Below are positions 33,590-43,399 of a DNA stretch of 64,000 bases, in pieces. A program made the position numbers and the translations under genes. The notes below the pieces were generated by a model, which was given only the letters and a program-made list of their open reading frames with translations, was not told where the DNA came from and did not search any database. The first letter of the stretch is position 1. The number at the start of each line of letters is the position of its first letter. The stretch comes from Vandiemenella viatica (taxonomy: Eukaryota; Arthropoda; Insecta; Orthoptera; Morabidae), in the NCBI GenBank assembly GCA_031002005.1, contig CM061914.1, positions 14,680,148-14,744,147 of the forward strand, written 5' to 3'.

Positions 33590-35859
33590 CAGGAGTTGCC
33601 AACTTTATTAGACCCAAGATGTACTGTTAGCTGACGAAACCATGTGCGATCGACCAATGACGTAATTCTTGAAATTTTAAATGAAACAGTATAGTTCAGC
33701 ACACAATTTTGTTGTATTTTTATTTTATTAAGATGTAAAATATTAAACTGAAAATTTTTGTTAGTAACTACTTATATATATTAGTGTGAGCATTGCGCCT
33801 GAGCATCTCCCACTAGATTAGCAAAATCAGGTTTGTAGTTTTAAATTGCCAACCTCACAGAATCCAATGTATGGGCGTCTGCCAAGCGAGAACGGTGCTT
33901 ATTTTTTGTTTGTTTTAAGTAGGAAAACCCTGATTCACATAAATACATTGAACCAAAACATGAATGAAGTTGTTCAACAAATTTATTTAAATTTGAATAT
34001 TTCTCGTTGGAAACCAATGCCCAGAAATCTAGACCTGAGGGTGACCTTGCTTTTAGAAATATGTTGCGGCGCGGAATAATAATTTCGTTTTGAAATATCA
34101 TGTGGTCCATTTGAAATGTATCTGCAAATTTTTTAGCTATTTCATAGATATCACTATGATCAATGGAATTATTAAACGGATAACTTGTGAATTCCACCAA
34201 CTTCTCAATATATTTGAAATCACCAAAGCAAATTTCGAAGTCTGATACCACTGCCTTAATTTCTGTCGTGTACTTGTCAAGAATGGAATTGTAGGTAGGA
34301 TGTTTTTACAAATGATCCTTAACGTTTACAAAATGTTGAAATTTTTTATATTCGATGTCAACTATTATAGACGCTGTTTGACTTTAGAATGCTGCAATAG
34401 AACTTATAATTTCTATTAATGTTTTATTCTTGGCTTGTAGTTCCAGATTTAAAGTGTTCAGTTTTCCGGTAAAATCTGCTAAAAGTGCTAAATCATTTTG
34501 CCAGTCTAAATCATGCAGTTGCCGATAATCATCACCCCTACCTTCTAGAAATTTTATTATTTCGTCCAGTAGATCTCGAAATCTTTTTCAAAAACTTACT
34601 TTGACTTAACCACCTTATGTCAGTGTGCAATGCCAAATCTGGTTCATTCACATCCAATTTCTGTATAAAGAGAGATTTTCCTTTTATGAAATTTACAGTC
34701 TTGAAAGAAATATCCATTACATGTTTTGTGTTAAGTCTCTGACTTGCCAGTACTTGCTGATTAATTATGCAGTGGTAGCTAAGGAAGTCTGGAAATTCTT
34801 CGTCTTTGTGGCAAAGAGCAATAAAACCATTATGATTACCTGTCATTACAGAAGGCCCAAGAGTTGTCATTGATGGGAGTTTATACAAAGGTAGCTTAGT
34901 CTTGCTAATATATGCTTTGAATTCCGTGAATATATCAGGGCCAATAGTTTTTCCTTTTAAGGAAATCATACTTAGCAGTTCTTCTTTCGTCGATAAATCA
35001 TCGAAGACCATCCGAATAAAAATAAGTAATTGTTCAGTATCAGTGATATCTGTTGACTAGTCAAGTTGTGGCGAAAAAGCAACGCAGTTGTAGTTGTTCG
35101 TTTATGTTTTCACTCATCGTTTCTATAAAGGCGCATCACAGTATTTCGAGACAGCTGTAAACCATGAATAGCTTCTTTAATTTCATTTTTATTTTTGAAA
35201 TTCACGAACAGCGATCTGACACTGCTTCTAAAATTATTGATATATTCTCCAGTGGAAAAAGCTTTGCAGTTTTATGCAATTCTGTAGCTTACTTGGAAAG
35301 AAGCTTCAGTTGCAGCCTTACTTTGCTCAGTAGGCTTAGAAAACACGCATTCTTGGACTGTTAATTGCGATTTCAATGCTTGCAATTTACTTTTTCTTAT
35401 TTCGCTGTTAGGTGGAAAATCTATCAGATATTTACTATGAATTGTGTTAAAATGTCTCTCTAAATTTCCTTTTTTCTGTATTGCAACGTATGTATTACGT
35501 ATTAAGCAGCAACAGTATACTTTTTTAAATTAAATTAAATTACAGTGGAGCGCATGCTCCGGTGGCAATTTCCCTAAACACCCATCTTCCCCCTTTTCTG
35601 CATCCACCTACATTTAGCCTTGTCCCGTTACCATTCTTGGTGAAAGTAAAAGTTTTGATTTCTTTGTAGCACATTTTTCAAGGATCTACAAAATTAAAAT
35701 ATTGTTAACGTCGTCAACTGGATGATTGACAGCGTTCCACACCTTCCCGCCTATTGTCCATCGTGCGCTGAAGGCAAAAGGGAGCTACCTCGACACGATC
35801 GACTGGATTAATAGCCGCGATCGACCCGTTGATCGCGATCGACCGGTTGGCCACCCCTG
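33590..35859 (-). mobile_element. Complete hAT element, 2270 bp, with perfect 8-bp target duplication
   Basis: CCATAGAC flanks both sides (33582-33589 and 35860-35867). The ends are CAGGAGTTGCCAAC and its near complement GTTGGCCACCCCTG. A minus-strand transposase fills most of it. It is inserted into the transposase reading frame of the surrounding hAT-like element. Near the right end are short palindromes of GATCGCGATC type. Confidence 0.93.
33841..35370 (-). pseudogene. hAT transposase of the ZBED/SCAND3-like type, broken
   Basis: N-to-C (high to low): ELLSMISLKGKTIGPDIF, SVMTGNHNGFIALCHKDE, FLSYHCIINQQVLASQRL, HTDIRWLSQSKFLKK (34538-35011), then at 33841-34251 an ARSPSGLDFWALVSNE block, FGSMYLCESGFSYLKQTKNKHRSRL (C-terminal dimerisation region). 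These are typical of the family that gave rise to vertebrate GTF2IRD2 and SCAND3-like domesticated genes. Stops occur at about 34260-34530 and 35020-35360. Confidence 0.8.
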
Positions 35860-35867
35860 CCATAGAC

Positions 35868-36100
35868 GATGCTGTAACAAATTTTTGATTTTTGTAATTG
35901 CATCTTACTTGCAATTTGACTGTCCGGAAATAATGAAGTAAATAACGCCGTACAATCCGCTGAACTCCGAATTGACATGTGACTCCTAATGGTGCGCAAA
36001 CACCACAGGATTTCAGCTCGTGTAACCTGTTCTGAGAGTAGGTATGACTGCATTACGGATTGCTTCTTCGGCTCGTTCTGTTGCTTAGAGGATACTGGAA
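35868..36100 (-). pseudogene. Middle segment of the outer hAT-like transposase
   Basis: The minus-strand frame SVMQSYLLSEQVTRAEIL and FPDSQIASKMQLQKSK is the N-terminal third of the surrounding hAT-like transposase and ends at the target duplication of the inner hAT. An AG acceptor preceded by TTGTTTTTAT near 36100 suggests that it is a second exon, with the BED-like exon at 36696-36950 upstream. Confidence 0.6.
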
Positions 36101-36695
36101 TCGCTATAAAAACAATAAATGACGTTTAGTAGCTAGTAAGCAATATGCATTGAGAGAATAATAATGTTCATTTTAGGTTAAAAATTGAGTGCAATAGACA
36201 CTCGGCTTCCACTGTTGGTACGGATTCGGGACTCTGTTGTGACGGTTCTGTTCAAGTTTACTATGCCGAATAATGATAGCAGTAATAATGAAACTTTAAG
36301 TAAAATATAATTGTGCATAAACTTTTTATCTACTTTTAAATTGCAAATTATGTATAACAAATTCTCATTAAAAAAAACACATAATGAAAAATTGAAATAC
36401 AATCTAAATTATATTTATGTTTATTTGTATCCTAATTTTGAATTTTGAGCGAAAATATAACGGAACTAATATTCGTATCGTAAGTTACAATGTACCGATA
36501 ATGAAAGTCGATTGATTCTGTTCTTGTAAACAATAATAATATCATTCTTTTTATAAACAATTAATTAGATATTTTTCACAGAGATATAGGCACTTAGAGA
36601 CAGAATAAAAACTGGAAAACTTGAAAGCATTGAAAATAGCGTACAAATAAATCAGAAAATACCTTGAACTGATCCATTGTTATTCGTGTCCGATT

Positions 36696-36950
36696 TCATC
36701 TTTGAAGTTTCAAACTTTTCATAAATGCGTCCAATGTTAATGTCTTCTGTGAATTTGCACTAAAACCTTTATGTTTTTTACTCTCAGAGTGACTTTGTAA
36801 AGCACTTTTTCTCATGCTTGAAACATTGATCGTTATTTTGCACCAAATGCAAATAGCATTTGTATTGTCATTTGGATCAGGTCCTACCCACGGAAACAGA
36901 TTCTCGTATCCCTTTTGATATTTAGTTGTGCTTCGGTGCGATTTCGGCAT
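36696..36950 (-). pseudogene. Outer hAT-like transposase, N-terminal zinc-finger exon
   Basis: 84 codons beginning MPKSHRSTTKYQKGYEN, then CIWCKITINVSSMRKSALQSH and SKKH: a C-x2-C and H-x(5)-H pattern of a BED-like DNA-binding finger. This is the usual N-terminus of a hAT transposase. The start is the first ATG after the stop-rich upstream sequence. Confidence 0.65.
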
Positions 36951-37036
36951 TTTTTAAAATAAAATGTTTCAAATAAACTTTTTGTTACAATTTGTACAGA
37001 CTCGTTCATTCAACTTCGTTATACATTACTGCCAAC

Positions 37037-37954
37037 TAGGGTTGCCAACCGTCCGGTTTTCGACCGTCCTGTCATGTTCTTGTCAGGTTCACTACATGCG
37101 ACCGGGCACTAAACGTCCGGTTATTAAGAAATTTTAAAAATTACCAGTTGATGGTTTCTCAGATGTATAGGAAGTAAACAGGATCGCCACACCTCGCTCC
37201 TTATTCCTCCTTTTGTTAAACATAATTCAACTGTTTTGCTCTGAGTTTAAACATTTATGGAAGTTAGTTGCATATCTGATTATTGTGAAGAGACTGGTTT
37301 ATTGTTTCAGTTACCTGCACTATGTCGAAGACAGAACGTCGTGCTCATTTTATTCGCGGAGAATTAAAGAATGATTAGTGTTATTAATTTGTACTTTTCA
37401 AATACATAATTGAGTAGCCTACCATAAAAAAAAATCAGATACGTTCCTGTCGCTTCAGGGACAAGTGGTTGCCAAATGACTGGCTTAAAACTTGCTGCGT
37501 AAGAGAATCGATTGTAAATGAATGTAATCTTTCTCGGCGTTGTTTATTTATAAACGTTTCTCGGGAAACAAACCGAGTGGTGATGTTATTAATGCACAAT
37601 ATTTCGGCGACTTTATTCTCCGTCGAAATATTGTGCATTAATAACAACATCACTCGGTTTGTTTCCCAAGAAACGTTTATAAAGAAACGATTGTACCGCA
37701 TATCGTAAAATGTGTAAAATAACTTTTACTGTGAAATTTGATGACAAAGACAGTGAAACACGATTTCTTCCCCAGAGGTTTTTGTTATTTTTTAGTTCAT
37801 GATTGTCATAAAAATTATGTATAAAAAGTAAACAAGAATTGTCCTATAAATTTTACTTTATACAACACACAACACTCCCCGGTCGTGGATATATGAAAAG
37901 TTGGCATATTCGGCATTTGTCCTGTCGTTGAAATGTGAAAAGTTGGCAACCCTA
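37037..37954. mobile_element. hAT MITE with 8-bp target duplication
   Basis: TAGGGTTGCCAAC at the left end and GTTGGCAACCCTA at the right end are exact inverted repeats, and CTGCCAAC flanks both sides (37029-37036 and 37955-37962). It is non-coding. It lies within the outer hAT-like element and holds a PLE-type fold-back (37517-37683). Confidence 0.88.
37517..37683. mobile_element. Fold-back insertion of the PLE-terminal type
   Basis: Inverted arms of about 64 bp (about 37548-37611 and 37620-37683) with few mismatches and a spacer of about 8 bp. GAATCGATTGTA (37505-37516) and GAAACGATTGTA (37684-37695) flank it, a 12-bp target duplication with one difference. The arms contain TTCTCGGGAAACAAACCGAG, a layout shared with the fold-back at 42747. 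The centre has TCGAAAT, perhaps a decayed GAAAC box. Confidence 0.75.
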
Positions 37955-38480
37955 CTGCCAACATTAAATACTAACATGTGTTCGTAAATATGGCAGTTTG
38001 GCAGTCTTGTACTTTAATTTTCTATCATTAAGTAACTATTTGAAAACAAAAACACTCCCATATGAAATAATATATTTCACTATTCCACATACTCGTATAT
38101 AGGTTAGTTAGGCCTATTTTAATTCGAATGGCAATATTGCGTCGATTTAAATTGAAGCAAACAATGACAAATTATTAACAATATAAAATGAATATATTGA
38201 AAATGATTAAAATTCCAGGTTGTAGGCTAAAATTCTAGGCTTTTCCCGGTTTTTTCCAGATTGTGTAAATTCAAGGCTTTTTCCCGGTTTTCAAGATTTC
38301 AAGGTCCGCTGGACACCCTGAAATATGACCAAAACTAGGAAAAAGGTCTGAATATGCATTTATATGCTATATAAAATACATTTAAATACAATCAGAAATG
38401 TTCAATCAGTACTTAATTCAGCATTTCAGCTCAAAAAGAAAGCAGGAAAAAAATATGACTTGTCCTGAACATCCGAACCC

Positions 38481-38888
38481 TAGTTATGAACATTTGAATA
38501 TATTATCCTGCATTTTTTGTAATATTTTGCATTCTTGGGTTCTAGCTCCAATTCACTGTCCCCGTCTCCCTGCCCTCTGTTTGAATTTATCCCCACCATG
38601 TTGCTGACTAATGGTATTTCTGTGAAACCATCTCCCACACCTCGATCCCTCTTTCATTTTCTCCTGTTGACAAAGAGCCAAGCCTCGAAATATTCATTGT
38701 TTTTCCTGTGTTTTGTGTTTATTTATGTGTTCACAGCATGATACCATCGTCTAAGGTAAGTGGTGGTTCATTTCACTAACCCTTATATATATAGGAATCA
38801 AATTAGGATAAGGAAATGAGCCACCACTTACCTTTAGACGGTGGATGTGGAGCGCGAACACACAGAAAAGACAAACACAAATAATAAA
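38481..38888. mobile_element. Two Penelope-like 3' tails, tail to tail
   Basis: 38481-38790 continues the plus-strand PLE of 29340-30737 (after the nest) and matches the tail at 42952-43395. 38796-38888 is the same tail in reverse (compare CACTTACCTTTAGACGG with GGTAAGTGGTGG). They join at a TATATA run near 38795. The plus tail carries a degenerate hammerhead core (38664-38690). Confidence 0.7.
38664..38690 (+). ncRNA. Degenerate hammerhead-like core in PLE tail
   Basis: Pattern TTGACAA, stem GAG/CTC with a short loop, then CGAAAT. It occupies the same place relative to the tail as the better-preserved core at 43508-43532. Confidence 0.4.
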
Positions 38889-39126
38889 GTGGCGGTGTAA
38901 CGGTTAGCGTTCTCGCCTCGCATTCGGGAGGACGGCGGTTCAAAGCCCCGTCCGAGCATCCAGATTTGGGTTTTCCATGGTTTCCCAAATCACTCCAGGG
39001 AAATGCCGGGATGCTTCCTTCAAAAGGCCATGGGCGAATTCCTTCCCATTCCTGGCCCCCATCCTTTCCCGTCTCTAAAGACCTCGCTGTTGAGAGACAT
39101 AAAGCAGTTAAAAAAAAAAAAAAAAA
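38889..39126 (+). mobile_element. tRNA-derived SINE
   Basis: The head GTGGCGGTGTAACGGTTAG (A box) and GGTTCAAAGCC (B box) are followed by CCAGATTTGGGTTTTCC, CCATGGGCGAATTCC and a poly-A tail (39110-39126). It is the same family as 13522-13777, in opposite orientation. Confidence 0.88.
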
Positions 39127-41290
39127 CTAAATCTAAAGTAAAATTCATAGGAGAATTTTCAGAACCCTTTGACATTCAAGTAGGTGTGAGAGAAGACAAT
39201 GGGCTCTCTCCTCTTCTCTTTAATGTCGTTCTAAACAAGGTTATGGGAGAATGGAAGAAAGAACTCAAGAAATGTAAGTGTTGGAAACCAATTCCACTTG
39301 GCTTTTCCAAAATCAACCTCTATATACCATACCTCACTTTTGCGGATGATTTGGCGATACTAGCAGAAGATGAAGAGGCTGCCATCAAACAGCTTGAAAC
39401 ACTAAAAGAATGTGCAGAAAAAGTAGGAATGCAAATCTCATTCGAGAAAACTGAATTAATATTGTAAGCTATCTGTTAAATTTTGTAACTGCATGACAAA
39501 ATTTTGTTCTTAGAACCACGAGTTAGATCGGATAGAATATTAGTGAATTTCATTTTTATAGTTAGTTTTTATGTTTATTCAAGTTAGAAAGCAGTTTTAC
39601 AGTTTTCAAGATAGTATTTTCAATATTTTTAATTTCAACATTCTTTGGCATTCGCCTGGAGTGTGAAAGTCCATATCTAAATTATTTATTTTTGGCTAAA
39701 GCATTAAAGTTAGGATAATTTTCATGATAACATTTATTTAAAGATCTAGCGATTTGTAAAGTTTCAAGAAGAATTATTTTTATAGTCGAGGTCAAATTAG
39801 ATGATGAAACCTTCAGATGTGAGATGAGAAACTGATCAGTTATCGGGGAGATTCTCCTGGGAAGTGCAGCCGCTAGGTTTTCCCACGCTCCGTGAGTACC
39901 AGAACTTTCCTGGTTAGTAGCCACGGCGAGCGAGTCAGTCGGCTAGGAACAATGCGAGGGGACAGTCGTACAGAAGCAGTCGGCGCGATAACATGTAGCT
40001 CAGTAGGCCGGAAAGTTTTATACCCAGGATATCAGTGAAAGTTTTATGTTGGAAGAATTCTGCTTGTTTTATTCAAGTTAACCATAATGTCGTGTTAAAA
40101 TAGTATTTCTCCAAGTGAGGCCTCGGGATTATCTAAATTAACTAAACTTTTGAACACTGGGAGCGTGTGACGAACGTTTACTGGCTTTCTTCAACTAGTA
40201 ATTTAATTCTTTGAACTATTGGGATGTGGTCTGGCTCGAATGGTTAATCGAACTTGTGAACATTTCTTTGGAAAAGTCATCTGATTGCCTGTACAGTTTT
40301 TGGCTTTGTGAAATTTGGAATAATAAAATTGTTAATGTCAATGAACTATTTATTGAACTTTACCTTTTCATAGATTTTAGGTTAAAATCTGTGTGGCGAC
40401 CTTATTATTCTATTTAAGCCAAAACTGTTACATACAAGGCTACACGCGGTCAGAGTTAAGATTCAAGCTTTATGCTCCATCCCAAGCATAAGTTATTCGT
40501 CTTACAATATGTTCAAAGACACAAATAGCAAGTTTGAGAACAAAATACGGAAAAATTAACAGGGTTCCATACTTTAAATACCTTGGAGAATTCATCGAAC
40601 CGACAGGCCTTGAGAAAATCTCACAGCAAAATCGCCTCCAAAAAATAAAAAAAGCATTAGGGTTAGTTCAAAATCTCTTCAACAAAAAATCTATGTCAAG
40701 ACAGACGAAAATTCGGCATTACAACACAATCATAAAACCAACAGTCCCCTATGCAAGTGAAACATTAACACTTAACAGAAAACATGACCTTGAAGAAATT
40801 AAAAATGTAGAGAGAAAAATCATTAGAAAAATTCTAGGAACAAGACTCACTAAAGATAGTTACAGACTAAAATAAATAAATAAAAACAGAAAAGTTTTCA
40901 AATATCGAAATTGACATCAAGGAAAGGCGAATTAAATTCTTTGGTCACCTTAAGAGGTTACCAGAAAGTCGATTGACAAAAAAGATAATAGATTATGTAA
41001 GTTCACTTAAAAATCAAACACTTTGGCTGAATTGAAATTCGGAAGGATCTTAAAAGTGCAAGCAAAGAAGCAACTGACACCTTAGAGAGAGACATCTTCA
41101 GACACAAAGTAGACAAATGTGAAGTAATAACTGAGCAACCAAAACAAAAACAATACAGACCAAAGTGTTCGGAAGAACGCAAACAAGTTTTCTTGGAAAG
41201 AAAGAAAGCCTATTGAAACAATAAGAACTCGAAGAAAACATGATTTGGTTATCTGCTTACAGTCTTCCTTCCATTTATTGGGAGAATTTG
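39127..41290 (+). pseudogene. RTE-like non-LTR element, second copy, split by a solo LTR
   Basis: RT blocks in order: QVGVREDNGLSPLLFNVVL, IPYLTFADDLAILAEDEE (intact catalytic FADD), AEKVGMQISFEKTE; then, after the LTR, YGKINRVPYFKYLGEFIEPTG, VPYASETLTLN, KIIRKILGTRLTKD, and near the end KQKQYRPKCSEE. A stop and a duplication near 40875 break the C-terminal part. The 3' end has AATAAT repeats (41294-41310). The element is truncated at its 5' end by the SINE junction. It is the same family as 11624-12590. Confidence 0.85.
39463..40506 (+). mobile_element. Solo LTR (family 3) inside the RTE-like element
   Basis: TGTAAG start and CTTACA end; ATAT target duplication at 39459-39462 and 40507-40510. 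1044 bp. It has AATAAT/AATAAA-type signals and GTGGCGACC near 40392, about 110 bp before the 3' end, as in the other LTRs. There is no internal region. Confidence 0.85.
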
Positions 41291-41315
41291 CCAATAATAA
41301 TAATAATATAGTACA

Positions 41316-41350
<35 letters not shown>

Positions 41351-41364
41351 AAGTAGACATCACC
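41290..41364. repeat. TA-rich microsatellite
   Basis: AATAATAATAATA runs into a (TA)n run of about 32 bases (41318-41351). The junction separates the RTE-like tail from the PLE tail. Confidence 0.8.
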
Positions 41365-42306
41365 TTAGGCTAGTGGTGGTTCAATACAGGTAGAGGGAAA
41401 GAGAGGATTGAAAAAGGTTAAACATATGTAATAATAATAATGTACTGGTAGGCAAGTGCCCAACTCTGATAGCACGGACAGTGAAACAGGAGTTGAAATT
41501 ATTCTTATGGAGAATGGATTTGTGGTCAAACCTATATATGAAGCCAGGCATGGTAATTGGTAAATTACATGGGTGGTTTCACAGGTGGTGTGTCCTATGA
41601 TACGGAAGCTTTCCCCTGTGACCGGGTTGATGAAAGTGGTGGAAGCATGGTGTATGTCGCACATCTTGCAGCGGGGTCTATTACATGGGAAAGAGCCTTG
41701 GGGTTGACTGTTAGGAAGAGGAAGACTGTGTTTGTGGACTACAAGTTCGCTGAGGTTAGGAGGTCTGCTGAAACAAGTTCTAGGAGGGGCAGGGAGGACT
41801 TTAGGAAGAATGCATCTCATTTCAGGGCACGTTTGTAAGAAATCATAGCCCAGCCGGAGGATTCTGTTGATGGATTCGAGGCCAGGGTACTACTGTGTGA
41901 CTAAGACTGGATTGTGGTTGGTTTTTGCGGGTTTGGGATGATTGATGGGTTGCTTTAGTTGTAATGTACCATGAGAAAGCTGTTTGTTCACCAAAGCTGG
42001 AGAGTAGTTGCGACATATTAATGCTTCTGAAATACTGTTTGAATAATCCATGAGAGACTGTTGGTTAGAGCATATGCGACTACCTCGAATGCCAAGACTG
42101 TAGGGGAGTGAACGTTTGGTATGGTATGGATGGCAACTGTCGAAATGGAGATACTGTTGAAGGTTGGTTGGTTTGATGTGGACTGAAGAGTTGAGATAGC
42201 CATTGGCTAGGGACATATTCATATCCAAGAATGTGGCCTGGGTGTGGGAGTAGGACCAAGTGAATTTCAGCACGCTAAAGTTATTGAGATGGTTCAAGCC
42301 AACCAA
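41365..42306 (-). pseudogene. Penelope-like RT C-terminus and endonuclease, minus strand
   Basis: Minus-strand translation gives HTQATFLDMNMSLANGYLNS, SVHIKPTNLQQYLHFDSCHP, YHTKRSLPYSLGIRGSRICS (the RT thumb region of PLEs), then after a break at 41830 LPAPPRTCFSRPPNL, CNRPRCKMCDIHHAS (Cys/His zinc-like block) and VIYQLPCLASYIGLTTNPF (GIY-YIG). It is frame-shifted around 41830-41890 but otherwise well preserved. Confidence 0.88.
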
Positions 42307-42733
42307 CCTTCAACAGTATCTCCATTTTGACAGTTGCCACCCATACCATATCAAACCAAACATTCTCTCCCCTAAAGTCTAGGCATTCGATGTGGTCGCA
42401 TATGCTCCAACCAACAGTCACTCATGGAATTTTCAAACTGTATTTCAAAAGCATTAATATCTCGCAACTACCCTCCAGCTTTGATGAACAAACAGCTTTC
42501 ACATGCAACATTACAACTGAATCAACCCACAAAAACCAACCACAATCCAGTCTTGGTCACACAGTACTACCCAGGCCTCGAATCCATTAACAGAATCCTC
42601 CGGCAGGGCTAGCAGAGTTCTCGGTAATAGCAGCAGTTTCTCGGAAGGTGGGAACTTGCCTACCAGTACAAACTTGGCACAAGGCAACCACCTGGTCTCA
42701 ACTTGCGATAATACTCGGTCATTATTATTATTA
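42307..42733 (+). pseudogene. Penelope-like RT fragment, plus strand, head-to-head with the previous
   Basis: Repeats the segment near 42112-42180 in opposite orientation (compare CTTCAACAGTATCTCCATTT with AAATGGAGATACTGTTGAAGG), and encodes decayed forms of the same SISxALxxRNYPPALMNKQL and NPVLVTQYYPGLESINRILR blocks. Confidence 0.75.
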
Positions 42734-42746
42734 TTATTACATATGT

Positions 42747-42938
42747 AAGACTGGAGATTTTCTCGGCGTTGTAAATGAATAAAATTTTCTCGGGTAGCTA
42801 GCCGAGTTAGTACATCGTTTGACCACGACGTTTCGGCGGTCACAATCTCTGCCGCCATTGTCAAGAGATTGTGACCGCCGAAACGTCGTGGTCAAACGAT
42901 GTACTAACTCGGCTAGCTACCCGAGAAAATTTTATTCA
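42747..42938. mobile_element. Palindromic fold-back insertion with 13-bp target duplication
   Basis: TTATTACATATGT occurs at 42734-42746 and 42939-42951. The inserted 192 bp has perfect inverted arms of 77 bp (42774-42850 and 42864-42940, overlapping the duplication by two bases) around a 13-bp spacer, plus about 27 bp of single-copy sequence at the left end. The arms include CCACGACGTTTCGGCGG. The opposing strand gives TTGACAA, stem GGCGG/CCGCC, GAAAC, a degenerate hammerhead arrangement. Zero arm divergence implies recent origin or gene conversion. Confidence 0.9.
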
Positions 42939-42951
42939 TTATTACATATGT

Positions 42952-43395
42952 TTAATCTTTTTTAATCCTCTCTTTCCCAATACCTATGTTGAACCATCAC
43001 TAACCTAAGGTGATGTCTACTTCATGAAAATTATTATGTTGTTATATTTTTTAATATATTTTATATAATTATTTTATATTATTATTTTCATATTTAGTTT
43101 TAATTATATTTTGCTCTTCCCACCGACCAGAGATTAGTTTGGATATATATCTATGCCCAGGTATTAACTCTGATTCTCTGCCCCTCTACTTTCTGTGAGG
43201 CAGTCTCCAGCTGTGCCTAACTCTCGTAATGTTCTCCAGTTGATAAAGGGTTTACCCCAAAAATTACTTTATTATTTGTGTTTGTCTTTTCTGTGTGTTC
43301 GCGCCCCACATCCATCATCTAAAGGTAAGTGGTGGCTTATTTCCCTATCCTAATCTGATTCCTTTCCGCTACTTAACGTCTTGATTTCATTGTTA
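42952..43395 (+). mobile_element. Penelope-like 3' tail, plus strand
   Basis: Tail of the plus-strand PLE resumed after the fold-back. It ends with the sequence around GGTAAGTGGTGGCTTATTT and contains a degenerate hammerhead core near 43239-43266 (TTGATAA, GGGTTTACCC stem-loop, AAAAA). Confidence 0.65.
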
Positions 43396-43399
43396 CTAT

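Larger units (their letters stand above)
31466..38320 (-). mobile_element. hAT-like transposon (CAGG ends, 5-bp AAATA duplication)
   Basis: It begins CAGGATGTCCAGCG and ends in the complement of CAGGGTGTCCAGCG, with AAATA at 31461-31465 and 38321-38325. Subterminal repeats of TTCCCGGTTTT occur at both ends. Some hAT groups make 5-bp duplications, which would fit, although 8 bp is more usual. It carries a transposase in three pieces (36696-36950, 35868-36100 and 32035-33500, minus strand). The element is interrupted by the hAT at 33590-35859 and by the MITE at 37037-37954. Confidence 0.8.
30738..38480. mobile_element. TIR element with TA target site, outermost layer of a nest
   Basis: Starts GGGTTCGGAT and ends ATCCGAACCC, each flanked by TA (30736-30737, 38481-38482). 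Without its passengers it is only about 880 bp, contains AAATATGACC-type repeats and a 43-base A run (30759-30801), and encodes nothing. A TA duplication suggests a Tc1/mariner-type MITE. It is inserted in a PLE 3' region and itself holds the hAT element at 31466-38320. Confidence 0.75.
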
